Part shown: positions 27,632-36,763 of the stretch, piece by piece | Layout: each line of letters opens with the position of its first letter | Numbering within the stretch: the stretch's first letter is position 1 | Assembly: GCA_035571835.1 (NCBI GenBank) | Contig: DATNBU010000024.1 | Coordinates: 1-64,000, forward strand | From: Candidatus Limnocylindrales bacterium | GTDB taxonomy: Bacteria > Desulfobacterota > Binatia > UBA1149 > CAITLU01 | Direction of reading: 5' to 3' | Length of the DNA stretch: 64,000 nt | Notes under the pieces: model-generated | The model's input: the letters and a program-made list of their open reading frames with translations, nothing else | Databases searched by the model: none | What the model was told of the DNA's origin: nothing | Translations under genes and position numbers: made by a program

Positions 27632-29050
27632 TTACTTCAGCGCTGCGCGGAACTTCTTCCCGTCGTTCTTCGCTGCGTCGGTAAACGTGGATTGCCAGCA
27701 CATCCCCTGGCCCGCATCCGAAACGTTGAACAGCTGGACGACGACCGCGGGATTGAAGCTCAGAAACCGCTCGCTGCTGACGGGAGTCGGCATCGGAGTT
27801 TGCGGGCCTTGCGCGCTGAGCGCGATGGCCGCCTTTCCGTCGGGTCCGGAATCGAGACCGAGCCGCTTGATGCCGTGCATCGCCATGCTCCTGTCCCTGT
27901 AGGTCCAGCTGCACTCTCCGTCGCGATCGTGAATCTGCCAGATCGCCGTCGCAGGCAGATGGAAGTCGGACGCCAGGACGTACTGGCCGCTGCCGACGGC
28001 ATCGAAGATGCACATCTCGTAGACGGAGTCCTGGTCCGGTGCCCCGAAGTCCGCGCAATCGGTGGTCTGGCCGTGATCCCACTTCCAGATCGCCTTGCCC
28101 TCGTGCGCGGTCGACAGCAGCAGGCTGGAGCCGGACGCGGTCAGGCAGCCGTCGGTCGGAGCGACGACGTATGAGCAGGCTCCGCTCTGGAGGTCGCAGT
28201 CGTTGCGCGTGCACGGGTTCGCGTCGTCGCACAGCGGCGCGCCGTCGTTCGGACATACGCCCGACGCGCAGAAGCTGTCGCCGTGACAGAGGTCTCCGGC
28301 GCACTGCGTACCGTCAGGCTGAACGTTGGTCCTGCAGGTGCCGGCGCCGTTGCACGTATCGGCGAGGTCGCACGAGGTCTGCGCTGCGCTTCCGCACGCT
28401 GCTCCGGACGCGTCGAACCGGCACGCGGGCGAGCAGCAATCGCCGGCGAGCGTCTCGTGGTCGTCGCACTGCTCGCCGGAGTTCAGGATGCCGTTGCCGC
28501 AAAGGTTGCAGCCGGAGACGATCGCCGCGCACGTGTCGGCGTTGCAGCACTCCTGCCCGGCGATTGCCGGATCGCACGCTTCGCCGGGATCGACCGTGCC
28601 GTTGCCGCAAAGACTGCAGGTGACGGAAAGGCCGACGGTGAGTGGAATCGAGCTGCCCGCAGTGTTGTTGTGTGCGGTCACCGTGACGGCAAAGTCGGTT
28701 GCGCTCACGGCATCGCTCGACAGAAACGTGCAGCGGCTCACGGGACCCGGCGCGGCGTGCGGGGAATTCGCGATCCAGCCCTGTCTGAGGATCTTCGGCG
28801 AAGACGCGTCGTGATCGGATGGAGCGTAGAGCGCGCCGGACGCGAGGTTCGTGCAGTGCACGCCGGCATCGGTGCCCGAGAAACGGCCGGTCGAATACGC
28901 GATGTCGAACTGCAGCGCGCCCCAGTCGGCATCCGAGGTCACGTTCGAGACGACGTCCCAGTGCGTCGTGCATGCCGCGGTCGCGCGCACGCCGCATGCC
29001 GCCACAACGGCGGCGGAAATCGCGATGGAAAGTGTGAAATGGCGGCGCAT
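27632..29050 (-). CDS. Secreted cohesin-like / CGNG Cys-repeat protein with shared C-terminal domain
   Basis: 472 residues from the ATG at 29050, giving a signal peptide ending near GVRATA. Residues about 25-140 resemble a cohesin-like beta-sandwich and align directly with the gene at 34415: WGALQFDIAYSTGRFSG, GVHCTNLASG, GWIANS, CTFLSSDAV, DFAVTVTAHN. Next come CGNGTVDPGEACD and CGNGILNSGEQCD Cys repeats and disintegrin-like CDLADTCNGAGTCR. The last 165 residues are the C-terminal domain shared with the genes at 2 and 55000: IWKWDHGQ, YEMCIFD, QGMCWQSTF. Presumably extracellular or surface-bound; no catalytic motif. Confidence 0.82.
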   Translation of the reverse strand: MRRHFTLSIAISAAVVAACGVRATAACTTHWDVVSNVTSDADWGALQFDIAYSTGRFSGTDAGVHCTNLASGALYAPSDHDASSPKILRQGWIANSPHAAPGPVSRCTFLSSDAVSATDFAVTVTAHNNTAGSSIPLTVGLSVTCSLCGNGTVDPGEACDPAIAGQECCNADTCAAIVSGCNLCGNGILNSGEQCDDHETLAGDCCSPACRFDASGAACGSAAQTSCDLADTCNGAGTCRTNVQPDGTQCAGDLCHGDSFCASGVCPNDGAPLCDDANPCTRNDCDLQSGACSYVVAPTDGCLTASGSSLLLSTAHEGKAIWKWDHGQTTDCADFGAPDQDSVYEMCIFDAVGSGQYVLASDFHLPATAIWQIHDRDGECSWTYRDRSMAMHGIKRLGLDSGPDGKAAIALSAQGPQTPMPTPVSSERFLSFNPAVVVQLFNVSDAGQGMCWQSTFTDAAKNDGKKFRAALK

Positions 29051-29155
29051 CGGGATGCTTGCGGGTCGGGCGCTCGAAGTCCGTAGGGCACAACCGGCGC
29101 TGTGTCCAACCCGCGTCGGACCGCGCGTCGAACCCAAAGAGGCCGCCAGGACTTC

Positions 29156-30385
29156 CTAACGGTGAACGTGAAAACGGTTATACGCCGGATTCACGACCAG
29201 AACCTGCTGCAGCAGGGACCGGCCCTTTTCCGCATCGCCGGTGCGAAGCGAGATCATCGCCGCGTGGTACAGCAGATGGGCGTCCCTGGTGCCGAGCGCG
29301 GTTGCCTTCGCAGAGGCATCCCTGGCGCCGGCGAAATCGCCGGACTTGTACAGCGCCCACGCAAGCGCGTCCCACGCGTAGATGCTGTGACGGACCTGCA
29401 GGTCTTTACGCGCCCAGCGAAGCGCTTCGGCGGGGTCTTCCTCGCTGTCGCAATAAAACTCCGCGAGGTGGTGGAGATAATGATTGTTGCCGGCCGCGAC
29501 GGAGTCGAGGTACGCGGCCCTGGCCCGGTCGTACCACGGCTTTGCCTGCTCGGGCTGTCCGCGAAAACTGTACAGGTCTCCGAGGGCCTGCAGAGTTTCG
29601 GCGCGGCCGGAGCGCTCGAACAATCCGCTGTAGGCCGCGACCGCTTCGTCGTAGCGTCCCTGCGCGGCGCGAAGCTCGGCCAGATGATCGAGCTGCGCGA
29701 AGCTTTGCGGTGCTTTCGAGTATTCGCGCTCGGCGCCGTCCAGGTCGCCGGCACGAAACAGCAGCTCACCGCGACGCACGTGATACCAGCCGTCCTGATC
29801 GCCGGCCTGTGCGAGCAGTCGGCCAGCGTCCTCGGTATGGCCGTGCAACTCGGCAAGCCTCGCGCGGCGCGCGAGTACGGGCGCGGACGCCGCGTCGGTG
29901 CCGAGCTGATCGTAGATCCTTGCCGCGTTCTCGTAGTTGCCGAGCTCGAGCTCGGCGTCTCCGCAGAGTGCGAGCGCGCCGGTGTTGTTCGGATCGATCC
30001 GGTACGCACGCTCCGCGGACGACAGCGCACCGGCGAAGTCATGCGATTCGAAATCCACCAGTGCGAGAGCGGACAATCCGCCGGGATTGCGCTCGGCGGG
30101 TACGGCCGCGAGCGACGCGCGGGCTTCGACTGCGGCCAGCTCGAGGTACGCAAACTCGCCGCTGTCGCGCAGAAGCTTGACGTAACTCGACGCGAGCCGG
30201 TTGTGGGCAACGTAGTCGAGAGGATCCTCGACCGCGCGAGCCTTGAGGAAGGCCACCGTCGGGCTGGTTGCGACGCCAGGCCGTGCTGTCGGCACGGCCT
30301 GGCCCTCGCGAACGAGCCCGGATCCCGCCAGCGCCAGGGCCGCTGTTACGGCGAGCACGGTGATCTCAGTTGCGCGTCCGATCAT
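29156..30385 (-). CDS. Tetratricopeptide-repeat protein, partner of DUF4331 gene
   Basis: 409 residues from the ATG at 30385, which lies 20 nt inside the upstream gene; this overlap indicates translational coupling. A hydrophobic N-terminal segment (TEITVLAVTAALALAG) acts as signal or anchor. From residue about 45 to the end it is a string of TPR-type helical hairpins, for example GDLDGAEREYSKAP, GRYDEAVAAYSGLF and PEQAKPWYDRARAAYL. Likely a periplasmic scaffold or binding protein working with the DUF4331 protein. No enzyme motif. Confidence 0.85.
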   Translation of the reverse strand: MIGRATEITVLAVTAALALAGSGLVREGQAVPTARPGVATSPTVAFLKARAVEDPLDYVAHNRLASSYVKLLRDSGEFAYLELAAVEARASLAAVPAERNPGGLSALALVDFESHDFAGALSSAERAYRIDPNNTGALALCGDAELELGNYENAARIYDQLGTDAASAPVLARRARLAELHGHTEDAGRLLAQAGDQDGWYHVRRGELLFRAGDLDGAEREYSKAPQSFAQLDHLAELRAAQGRYDEAVAAYSGLFERSGRAETLQALGDLYSFRGQPEQAKPWYDRARAAYLDSVAAGNNHYLHHLAEFYCDSEEDPAEALRWARKDLQVRHSIYAWDALAWALYKSGDFAGARDASAKATALGTRDAHLLYHAAMISLRTGDAEKGRSLLQQVLVVNPAYNRFHVHR

Positions 30386-31574
30386 CGACGGTTCCGGGAG
30401 CGAACGGCTGCTGCGCGGCGGCAAAGAACGGGAACGTGTCGCGGAACGCCACGTCGTTGGCGTCCACATGATCGCCCGTCGTGAGCTGCTCGTTGGTCAC
30501 GAGGAACAGAACGGTGTCGATCACGTCGTCGGCCGGCCGCCGGCCGTTCGGAAATCCCGCTCCGCTGTTGGTGCCGCCCTGAAGCCCGATGTTCGGCAGG
30601 CTCGTGTCGAGGCGCAGCATGTCGCCATGGGCGACCGCCACGTTGGCGAGGATTCCGATGTGCGCCTGATCGGTGCCGAGCGCGGTAAGCGTCGCGACGA
30701 TGTCGCCGGCGAACCTGCCGGCCGCATCCTGCTGCGTCGTCGCGCGGTTGTATTCGTTCTTCCTCGGGAACGGGATGAGAACCGTGTTGATGGCCGGTAC
30801 GCCCATGCGGTCGATGGGCACGAAACGGCCCTCGGCGAGGGGATCGTCCGTACGCGAGTAATGCACCTCGGTGTTGCGCAGCGTCGTTGCGCTGACACCG
30901 ATCACATCACCCGCCGGACCCTTGAGCATATTTGCCGGCACGCTCAGTGCGATCATCTGGATGTTGTAGCCGGCAAACGTGTTGCGGCCGCGATTGAGCG
31001 CGGAAGCATCCGGCGTACCGGCGAGGACCGATCCGGCGAACCGCTGGAACGCCGGTATGTCGAAGAAAAACGGATCGTCGGTGATTCCGGCAAAGAAGGA
31101 GACGCCGGCCTTCGTCGTGACGACTGGCGCCGGCGCGTCCGCGGCCGTCGCCGACCCGACCGTCGTCGGAGCCTCGAACAACTCCTTGGCCCTGCCGGCC
31201 TTCGGGTTGAGGACGATGTGGGCCATCTGCGGCTGCGAGCGCGATGTCTGCTCGTCGAAGCGTACGTTGATCAGAACATCGGGCGCGGCGTCTCCGGTGT
31301 TTTCAATGTTGAAACGGTACTGCACATTCGGGTCGAAGCCGCCCGCGTTCCCGTTCTCTCCCGGGACGATGAAGCCATGAACGTCGAAAGCCAGGATGAC
31401 CTTGGCGTTGTCGTTCGGGTCGACGAATGCGTAGACGTCGGCGATGTCGGCGCCCTGATCGGACTCGACGAGCGGGGCCTCGAGATGATCGGCGGCCGTC
31501 GCCTGTCCGGAAAATAACGACGCTGCAGCGAGCACGGCAGCCGCTCGCAGAAGAAGCTGAGGCGTGGGGTTCAT
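30366..31574 (-). CDS. DUF4331 family exported protein
   Basis: 402 residues with AGGAGA before the start and a signal peptide ending QATA-ADHLEAP. The conserved DUF4331 opening DHLEAP, then DIADVYAFVDPNDNAKVIL and the YRFNIEN strand, are clear. So are the later FFFDIPAFQRFAG and VVGVSATTL-like segments (here DVIGVSATTL). The molecular function of DUF4331 is not established. It is secreted and linked to a TPR protein immediately downstream. Its 5' leader is unusually rich in hairpins (see 31631-31708). Confidence 0.9.
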   Translation of the reverse strand: MNPTPQLLLRAAAVLAAASLFSGQATAADHLEAPLVESDQGADIADVYAFVDPNDNAKVILAFDVHGFIVPGENGNAGGFDPNVQYRFNIENTGDAAPDVLINVRFDEQTSRSQPQMAHIVLNPKAGRAKELFEAPTTVGSATAADAPAPVVTTKAGVSFFAGITDDPFFFDIPAFQRFAGSVLAGTPDASALNRGRNTFAGYNIQMIALSVPANMLKGPAGDVIGVSATTLRNTEVHYSRTDDPLAEGRFVPIDRMGVPAINTVLIPFPRKNEYNRATTQQDAAGRFAGDIVATLTALGTDQAHIGILANVAVAHGDMLRLDTSLPNIGLQGGTNSGAGFPNGRRPADDVIDTVLFLVTNEQLTTGDHVDANDVAFRDTFPFFAAAQQPFAPGTVDDRTRN

Positions 31575-31883
31575 GAGTTTTCTCCTTTCGGTCTCGGTGG
31601 GCTTTCCAGCAGGTACGTTTCAGCGCGGGAACCGGATTTGTCTCCGGTACGAAATTCCGCAGGTGCCGCCGGACCTGCGGGGCTGGCAAGCCGGGTACGG
31701 GCTTGGCAGGGATGTGTCCAGCGCGCTGAATCACGATGAGAAACGCATCTCACCGGTCTCACCGATGCAGCCGTTCAACGGACGGCCGCAATCCACGTGA
31801 AAGGCCGGGACGCGTTCGGGGACGTATGGACCAACGGCCAGGAATTGCGCAGGGAAGCCGGCCTGCGCAACTGTGCGTCGGAG
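31575..31883. other. 309-nt intergenic region, no gene seen
   Basis: Between the start of the DUF4331 gene and the end of the molybdopterin oxidoreductase gene, both minus strand. It should hold the DUF4331 promoter, for which I cannot pick convincing -35/-10 boxes. It contains the three tandem hairpins described separately and no ORF with a ribosome site. Confidence 0.6.
31631..31708 (-). promoter_or_regulatory. Three tandem hairpins in the DUF4331 leader
   Basis: Plus-strand view: ACCGGA/TCCGGT (31631-31636, 31643-31648), CCGCAGGT/ACCTGCGG (31657-31664, 31673-31680) and CTGGCAAGCC/GGCTTGGCAG with one mismatch (31682-31691, 31699-31708). All would lie in the 5' untranslated RNA of the DUF4331 gene if transcription starts beyond 31710. 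A structured leader is possible but unproven. Confidence 0.35.
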
Positions 31884-34169
31884 CTAAGCGGCCGCTTCCT
31901 GCGGCAGCGGCGACAGCCGCACCGAAACACCGTTCAGGATCGACTGGCCGACGATCCCTTCGACCTCGGAGTCGTCGGTCCAGTCGTTGACGGATACTCC
32001 CGCGTGCGCGCCGGCGACGCGCTGCCACCTGGCCGACGCCGCATGACCGTAGCCGTGCGGCAGGCTGACGACGCCGGGACGCATCTCGTCGGTGATCTTG
32101 ATGCGCACCGGGCCGCTGTGGACGCGGCTCGTCAGCAAGACGTCGCTGTTGTCTTCGATGCCGGCGCTCCGCGCGTCGTCCGGGTGCACGAACAGCACGC
32201 AGCGGCCGCGGCCCGAGACCAGAGACGGCACGTTGTGCATCCACGAGTTGTTGGTCCGCAGCTCGCGCCGTCCGACGAGCAGAAGCTCATCCTGCTGATG
32301 CGGCGTCTGGAGCTTTTCGATGAGCTCGTCCATCGCAGCGAGAAACGGAGCCGCGCCGACGTGGATCTTCCCGTCCTTGTGGAAGATGCGATGCGCGACG
32401 CCTTCTTCGAGCGCGCCGAGATCGAGACCGTGCGTCGCGGCCCGGAGCTTCTTCAGCGACAGCCCGCTCGACCACGGGTTGAACCGGTCGCCGCGCGGTC
32501 CCATGCGCAGCACGAGATCGACGGAGCTGTCGGGCGTCCATTTCCAGCCGGCGTGCCGGCCGATGCGGTACAGCGAATCGAGAGCCTTCAGTCCGAACGG
32601 CCCGCCGCCGAGGCGCAGCGCGAGCTCGTGCAGGATCTCCCAGTCGGCAAGCTCACCGGGCTGCTTGCTGACGACCGGCGGTGACCAGCGCGCGATGTTG
32701 CGGATCGAAATCATCGGCACCACCGCATCGATGTGGTCCTCGGCGAGCGACCATGCGGGAGGCAGAATCACGTCCGCGTGCCGCGTCGTCTCGTTCAGAT
32801 AGATGTCGATCGATACCATGAAGTCGAGTTTTTCGAGCGCGGCCGTTACGCGCCGACCGTTCGGAAGCGACAGGGCCGGATTGCCGGCGTACGTGATCAG
32901 CGCGCGGATCTGGCCGTCGCCCGGTGCTTCGATTTCTTCGGCAAGGCACGCGGCGGGCAGATCGCCGACGGTTTCGGGAAGCTTGCGGATGCGGCTGTGC
33001 CAGCGCGCGTGGCCGTCCATTTTGCCGACGTGCGCGAGCAGTGCGGCGTCGAGCGCGGGCGTCGTGAACATTGCGCCGCCGGCGGCACCAAGGCGGCCGG
33101 CGACGATGTCGAGAAGATCGCCGGCGAACGTCGCGAGCGTTCCGAAACGGTTGTTGCACACGCCGATGCGCGTGTAGGCGACCGGCCGCAAAGCCTGGGT
33201 GAATTCCTGCGCGAGCCGTTCGAGGACGGCCACCTCCACGCCGGCGTGGCGCGCGGCCGCGGATACGTCGAGCCGCTCGAGTCGCGCCGCGACGGCATCC
33301 CAGCCGTCGAGCATTGCCCGCACCGCGGCTGGAACGCCGCTCCGATCGACGACGAGCTTGACGAACGCCAGAAGGAACGACGCGTCGCCGCCGGGACGGA
33401 TCTGCACGAGCTCGTCGGCCTCCTTCGCGGTCTCGCTGCGGCGCGGATCGACGACGACGACTTTGCCTCCGCGCTCGCGGATCGCGCGAATGCGGTTTTT
33501 CACGTCCGCTCCGGCCATCGCGCTTCCCTGCGAGATCAGCGGATTCGCGCCGATGCACAGGAAGTAGTCCGAGCGATCGACGTCCGGCACCGGAATGACG
33601 AGCGAGCTCCCGTAAAGATAGTGCGAAGCGGCAAAGCGCGGGCTCGTATCCTGCGACCCGGCGCTGAACGAGTTGCGTGAGCCGAGCGCCTTCTGGAATC
33701 CGTTGCGCATCAAGAGCGCGCCATGATTGTGCGTGACGGGATTTCCGAAGTAGCTCGCGATCGAGTCGTTGCCGTGCTCGCGGCGGATCGCGAGCAGCCG
33801 CTCGCCGACGAGATCGAACGCTTCGTCCCACGTGATTGGCTCGAACTCGCCGTCGGCGCGCCGTCGCATCGGGGTGCGAAGGCGATCGGGGTCGTGGTGA
33901 ACCGCAGCCATCGCGATGCCCTTCGGGCAGATGTAGCCCTTCGAGTGCACGTCGTCGTGGTCGGGGCGGACCGAGACGATGCGCTCGGCGCCCGGCTGGC
34001 CGGCGACTTCGAAGACCAGGCCGCATGCCGCCTCGCAGAGCGAACAGCTCCGGAAGACGGTCCGGGTGGCGGATTCGCTGCCGACCCGTCCGTCGGCGTG
34101 GTCCTCCAGCTGGTTGTGCTGCTGACTGTACTGGTCGGCCTCGAGCTCGGGAGGCAGTCGGTGAAGCAT
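31884..34169 (-). CDS. Molybdopterin-dependent oxidoreductase (DMSO reductase superfamily)
   Basis: 761 residues from the ATG at 34169. A [4Fe-4S] motif is near residue 40: CSLCEAACGLVFEV with the fourth Cys in GYICPKG. The bis-MGD binding regions follow: ITWDEAFDLVGERL, CIGANPLISQGS, VVVDPRRSETAKEADE, and the C-terminal molydopterin-dinucleotide beta-barrel (VHSGPVRIKITDEMRPGVVS). At the place where formate dehydrogenases carry Cys or Sec it reads NSFSAGSQDTSPR, so the metal ligand may be Asp or Ser. This resembles actinobacterial oxidoreductases of unknown substrate. No Tat signal, so probably cytoplasmic. MoaC, needed for its cofactor, is encoded at 41503. Confidence 0.9.
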   Translation of the reverse strand: MLHRLPPELEADQYSQQHNQLEDHADGRVGSESATRTVFRSCSLCEAACGLVFEVAGQPGAERIVSVRPDHDDVHSKGYICPKGIAMAAVHHDPDRLRTPMRRRADGEFEPITWDEAFDLVGERLLAIRREHGNDSIASYFGNPVTHNHGALLMRNGFQKALGSRNSFSAGSQDTSPRFAASHYLYGSSLVIPVPDVDRSDYFLCIGANPLISQGSAMAGADVKNRIRAIRERGGKVVVVDPRRSETAKEADELVQIRPGGDASFLLAFVKLVVDRSGVPAAVRAMLDGWDAVAARLERLDVSAAARHAGVEVAVLERLAQEFTQALRPVAYTRIGVCNNRFGTLATFAGDLLDIVAGRLGAAGGAMFTTPALDAALLAHVGKMDGHARWHSRIRKLPETVGDLPAACLAEEIEAPGDGQIRALITYAGNPALSLPNGRRVTAALEKLDFMVSIDIYLNETTRHADVILPPAWSLAEDHIDAVVPMISIRNIARWSPPVVSKQPGELADWEILHELALRLGGGPFGLKALDSLYRIGRHAGWKWTPDSSVDLVLRMGPRGDRFNPWSSGLSLKKLRAATHGLDLGALEEGVAHRIFHKDGKIHVGAAPFLAAMDELIEKLQTPHQQDELLLVGRRELRTNNSWMHNVPSLVSGRGRCVLFVHPDDARSAGIEDNSDVLLTSRVHSGPVRIKITDEMRPGVVSLPHGYGHAASARWQRVAGAHAGVSVNDWTDDSEVEGIVGQSILNGVSVRLSPLPQEAAA

Positions 34170-34414
34170 CGCTGGTGGCTCCTTGGCGCGTGGGACTTGC
34201 GCGAGCCTCACTGGTACTGCGCAGCGCCGGGCCGAACAAGGGCCGCTTGAGGGCCGTCGGCGGGGGCCATTGGCCAGTCGTGCGGCACGGCGACGTCCGA
34301 ATCGATCGTTGCGAAGGTGGCGCGCCCCGATTTACCGGCCGCCGCGGCGTAGTGGCGCCACTTCGCGAGAAACAGTCTGGCTGGACTGCGTGCGCCACGC
34401 CACAAAGGAAGACG

Positions 34415-35206
34415 ATGCCTGCCACACCAATACGCGCGTCGATCGTTCTGGTTGCACTAGTCCTCGTCGGCTTTCCGGCGACAGGCAGCGGCCTTGCGGG
34501 AGGTCTGCCCGCGTCGTACGGGGTCGAGCGCGCAGCCGGCGACGGAAACTGCACGATCACGTTCCGGATGACGACGGACGCCACCGTCGGAAACCTCGGA
34601 TGGGAAACCGATTACACGAACGCGCCGGGCGGATTCGCCGGAGAAGGCGACGGCGTCGATTGCACCGCTCTGGTCCCGGTCCTGCTCGGCAAATTCGATG
34701 ACGATGCCGGCACGCTCACGCTCGGCTGGATCGCACCGCTCGGAGTCAGCGGCACCACCGACATCGTCGAGTGCACGTTCGTCCCGACGGGGATTCCCAA
34801 AAAAGAAGACTTCAGCGTCACCGTGACCGAAGCCGGTGATCCGGAGACGAACGACATCGTGCCGCCGCCGGTGGTCGAGGTGCACACGATTTCGTGCGCG
34901 CCGGTGTGCGGCAACGACAGTGTCGACGGCGGGGAAGAGTGCGACGACGGCGACACCGACTTCCAGCCCGGCGACTTCTGCTCGGCGGATTGCAGCCTGA
35001 TCCCGTGCGGCTCGCCGGGCGGCGCCGATGCGGACGCGCCGAAGGCCAGCGATGCGCTGTTCATCCTGCACGCGTCGGTCGGCACCGGTCAGTGCGACGT
35101 GCGCGTCTGCGACGTCAACGCCAGCGGGTCGGTCACCGCGAGCGATGCGCTGCTCGTGCTCGAGGCGGCGGTCGGAATCGACGTCGCTTTCGATTGTCCG
35201 CTGTAA
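34415..35206 (+). CDS. Secreted protein with cohesin-like, Cys-knot and dockerin-like modules
   Basis: 263 residues from the ATG at 34415 with AAAGGAAG upstream; the signal peptide ends near GSGLA. Residues about 30-155 are the cohesin-like domain shared with the gene at 27632: VGNLGWETDYTNAPGGFAG, GVDCTAL, GWIAPLG, ECTFVPTG, DFSVTVTEAG. A CGNDSVDGGEECDDGD Cys motif follows. The C-terminal 65 residues are a dockerin-like pair: KASDALFILHASVG and CDVNASGSVTASDALLVLEA. Having both cohesin-like and dockerin-like modules in one short chain suggests self-assembly or linkage between surface proteins (inference). It ends 6 nt from a convergent gene. Confidence 0.82.
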   Translation: MPATPIRASIVLVALVLVGFPATGSGLAGGLPASYGVERAAGDGNCTITFRMTTDATVGNLGWETDYTNAPGGFAGEGDGVDCTALVPVLLGKFDDDAGTLTLGWIAPLGVSGTTDIVECTFVPTGIPKKEDFSVTVTEAGDPETNDIVPPPVVEVHTISCAPVCGNDSVDGGEECDDGDTDFQPGDFCSADCSLIPCGSPGGADADAPKASDALFILHASVGTGQCDVRVCDVNASGSVTASDALLVLEAAVGIDVAFDCPL

Positions 35207-35212
35207 GCGGTC

Positions 35213-36763
35213 TCAGTGACGCGTATCCGTCGACGGCGCTGCGACGGGAGCCGGTGTCGGGGGCTTCTTGGCCCGCGCAGCGGTGCGCGTCTTTTCGCTG
35301 TGCGCTGCGTCCTCGGTGGCGACTTCCGGCGCGGCGGCCTCGCGTTTGGCAATCACCGCCGCCGCCGCGTCGCGAAGCTCGCCGAACGACGTATCGACGT
35401 CGAGCACGAAGTCGTGGAGGTCGGGAACCAGGTCCCAGTCGCACGTGAAGCCCCAGCACAGATTGCCCGCATAGCTGAACAGCACGATGCCGAGGCACAG
35501 GCCGTCCATCAGCGGCAGGAACCCGAAGTTGTCGTGCATGCGTGCGCCGAGCATGTAGAGCGGAACCTGCGGCCCGGGCACGTTGGTCACGATCAGGTTG
35601 AACGGAATCGCACGCGTCGCCATTCGCGAGGCGAGCGACAGCACCGTGCTCGGCGTCCATTCGCCGACCTGCGTCAGCATCTCGGCGCCGGCGGCCTGCT
35701 TGGCTTCCTTCAGGTGGGCGGTCGTCTGGCGGATGGCTTCGAGGCGTTTGGTGGCATCGGGCTCGCCGAGCGGCATCGGCACGATCCACGCGGAAACGCG
35801 GTTGCCGAGCGCGCCGCGCTCGTCCTGCGAACGCACGCTGACCGGCGCCATCACGCGGAAGTCGAGGAACTCGCAGTTGACGTTGCGGCGCGTGAGGAAG
35901 CGACGGACTGCGCCGGCAACGGTCGCCAGCACGATGTCGTTGACGGTGCCGCCGAGCGCGTCCTTGACGGCCTTGATGTCGCTCAGCTTCATCTTCATCG
36001 AATCGAAGCGGCGGTGCGGGCCGACCGGCTGGTTGAGCGGCGTCTCGGAAACACCGAAGCCGGTCGTCACCATCTCGCGCAGCGCGCGGAAGCGGGAACG
36101 CAGGTCGGAGACCGGATCCTGCATCTGCGTCACGAGGCTGGTCACGTTCTTGCCGATGTCGAACGGGAGGCGCGCAACGGTTCCGGCCGTCTCCAGCAGA
36201 AGATCGAGCTCGGTCGGAGCCGGCCGCGGAATGTATTTCTCGGCGGCCGCGAACGTCTCGAGCGGCTTCGGCGTGAGCAGCACGTTCAGCAGGTCCACGC
36301 TCGAGACGCCGTCGACCATGCAGTGGTGGATCTTGCTGATCATCGCCACGCGACGGCCGTCGTCGAGACCTTCGACGATCCAGATCTCCCACAGCGGCTT
36401 CGTGCGATCGAGGTGCTGCGCCATGATGCGCGCGGCAAGCCGCTTGAGCTGGCGCTCGTCGCCCGGCCTCGGAAGCGCGGTGTGGCGCACGTGGTAGTGG
36501 ATGTTGAAGTGCTCGTAGTCGACCCAGATCGGAGCGCTGTGGAACCAGCTGTGCTGCAGGCGCTGGCGATAGCGCGGGATCAGGTGCATCCGCGATTCGA
36601 TGTAGGCGCGGATCCGGTCGATGTCGATGCCGCCGTCTTCCTTCGTGAGCGGCTCGGCGTCGTAGGTTGCCGTGCCCGCGATGTGCATCGGCGTGTTTTC
36701 CTTCTCGAGGATCAGGAACGAGTTGTCGAGGAAGGTCAGGTGATCGTAGGCGAATTTCTGCAT
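35213..36763 (-). CDS. WS/DGAT family acyltransferase
   Basis: 516 residues; the start at 36763 is chosen for the GGAGAGA ribosome site and the family-typical opening FAYDHLTFLDNSFLILE. The catalytic HHxxxDG motif is present as KIHHCMVDGVSSVDLL near residue 145. Also present are GTVNDIVLATVAGAVRRFL, VPGPQVPLYMLGARM and the C-terminal LCLGIVLFSYAGNLCWGF. Members make wax esters or triacylglycerol from acyl-CoA and alcohols or diacylglycerol, usually membrane-associated. The last 60 residues are an Ala/Lys/Thr/Pro-rich tail not typical of the family. It points to neutral storage-lipid synthesis. Confidence 0.93.
   Translation of the reverse strand: MQKFAYDHLTFLDNSFLILEKENTPMHIAGTATYDAEPLTKEDGGIDIDRIRAYIESRMHLIPRYRQRLQHSWFHSAPIWVDYEHFNIHYHVRHTALPRPGDERQLKRLAARIMAQHLDRTKPLWEIWIVEGLDDGRRVAMISKIHHCMVDGVSSVDLLNVLLTPKPLETFAAAEKYIPRPAPTELDLLLETAGTVARLPFDIGKNVTSLVTQMQDPVSDLRSRFRALREMVTTGFGVSETPLNQPVGPHRRFDSMKMKLSDIKAVKDALGGTVNDIVLATVAGAVRRFLTRRNVNCEFLDFRVMAPVSVRSQDERGALGNRVSAWIVPMPLGEPDATKRLEAIRQTTAHLKEAKQAAGAEMLTQVGEWTPSTVLSLASRMATRAIPFNLIVTNVPGPQVPLYMLGARMHDNFGFLPLMDGLCLGIVLFSYAGNLCWGFTCDWDLVPDLHDFVLDVDTSFGELRDAAAAVIAKREAAAPEVATEDAAHSEKTRTAARAKKPPTPAPVAAPSTDTRH

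Noticed and set aside
10466..35206. A cellulosome gene cluster.
   Set aside because: No glycoside hydrolase, scaffoldin with repeated cohesins, or carbohydrate-binding module was found. Only cohesin-like and dockerin-like modules are visible.
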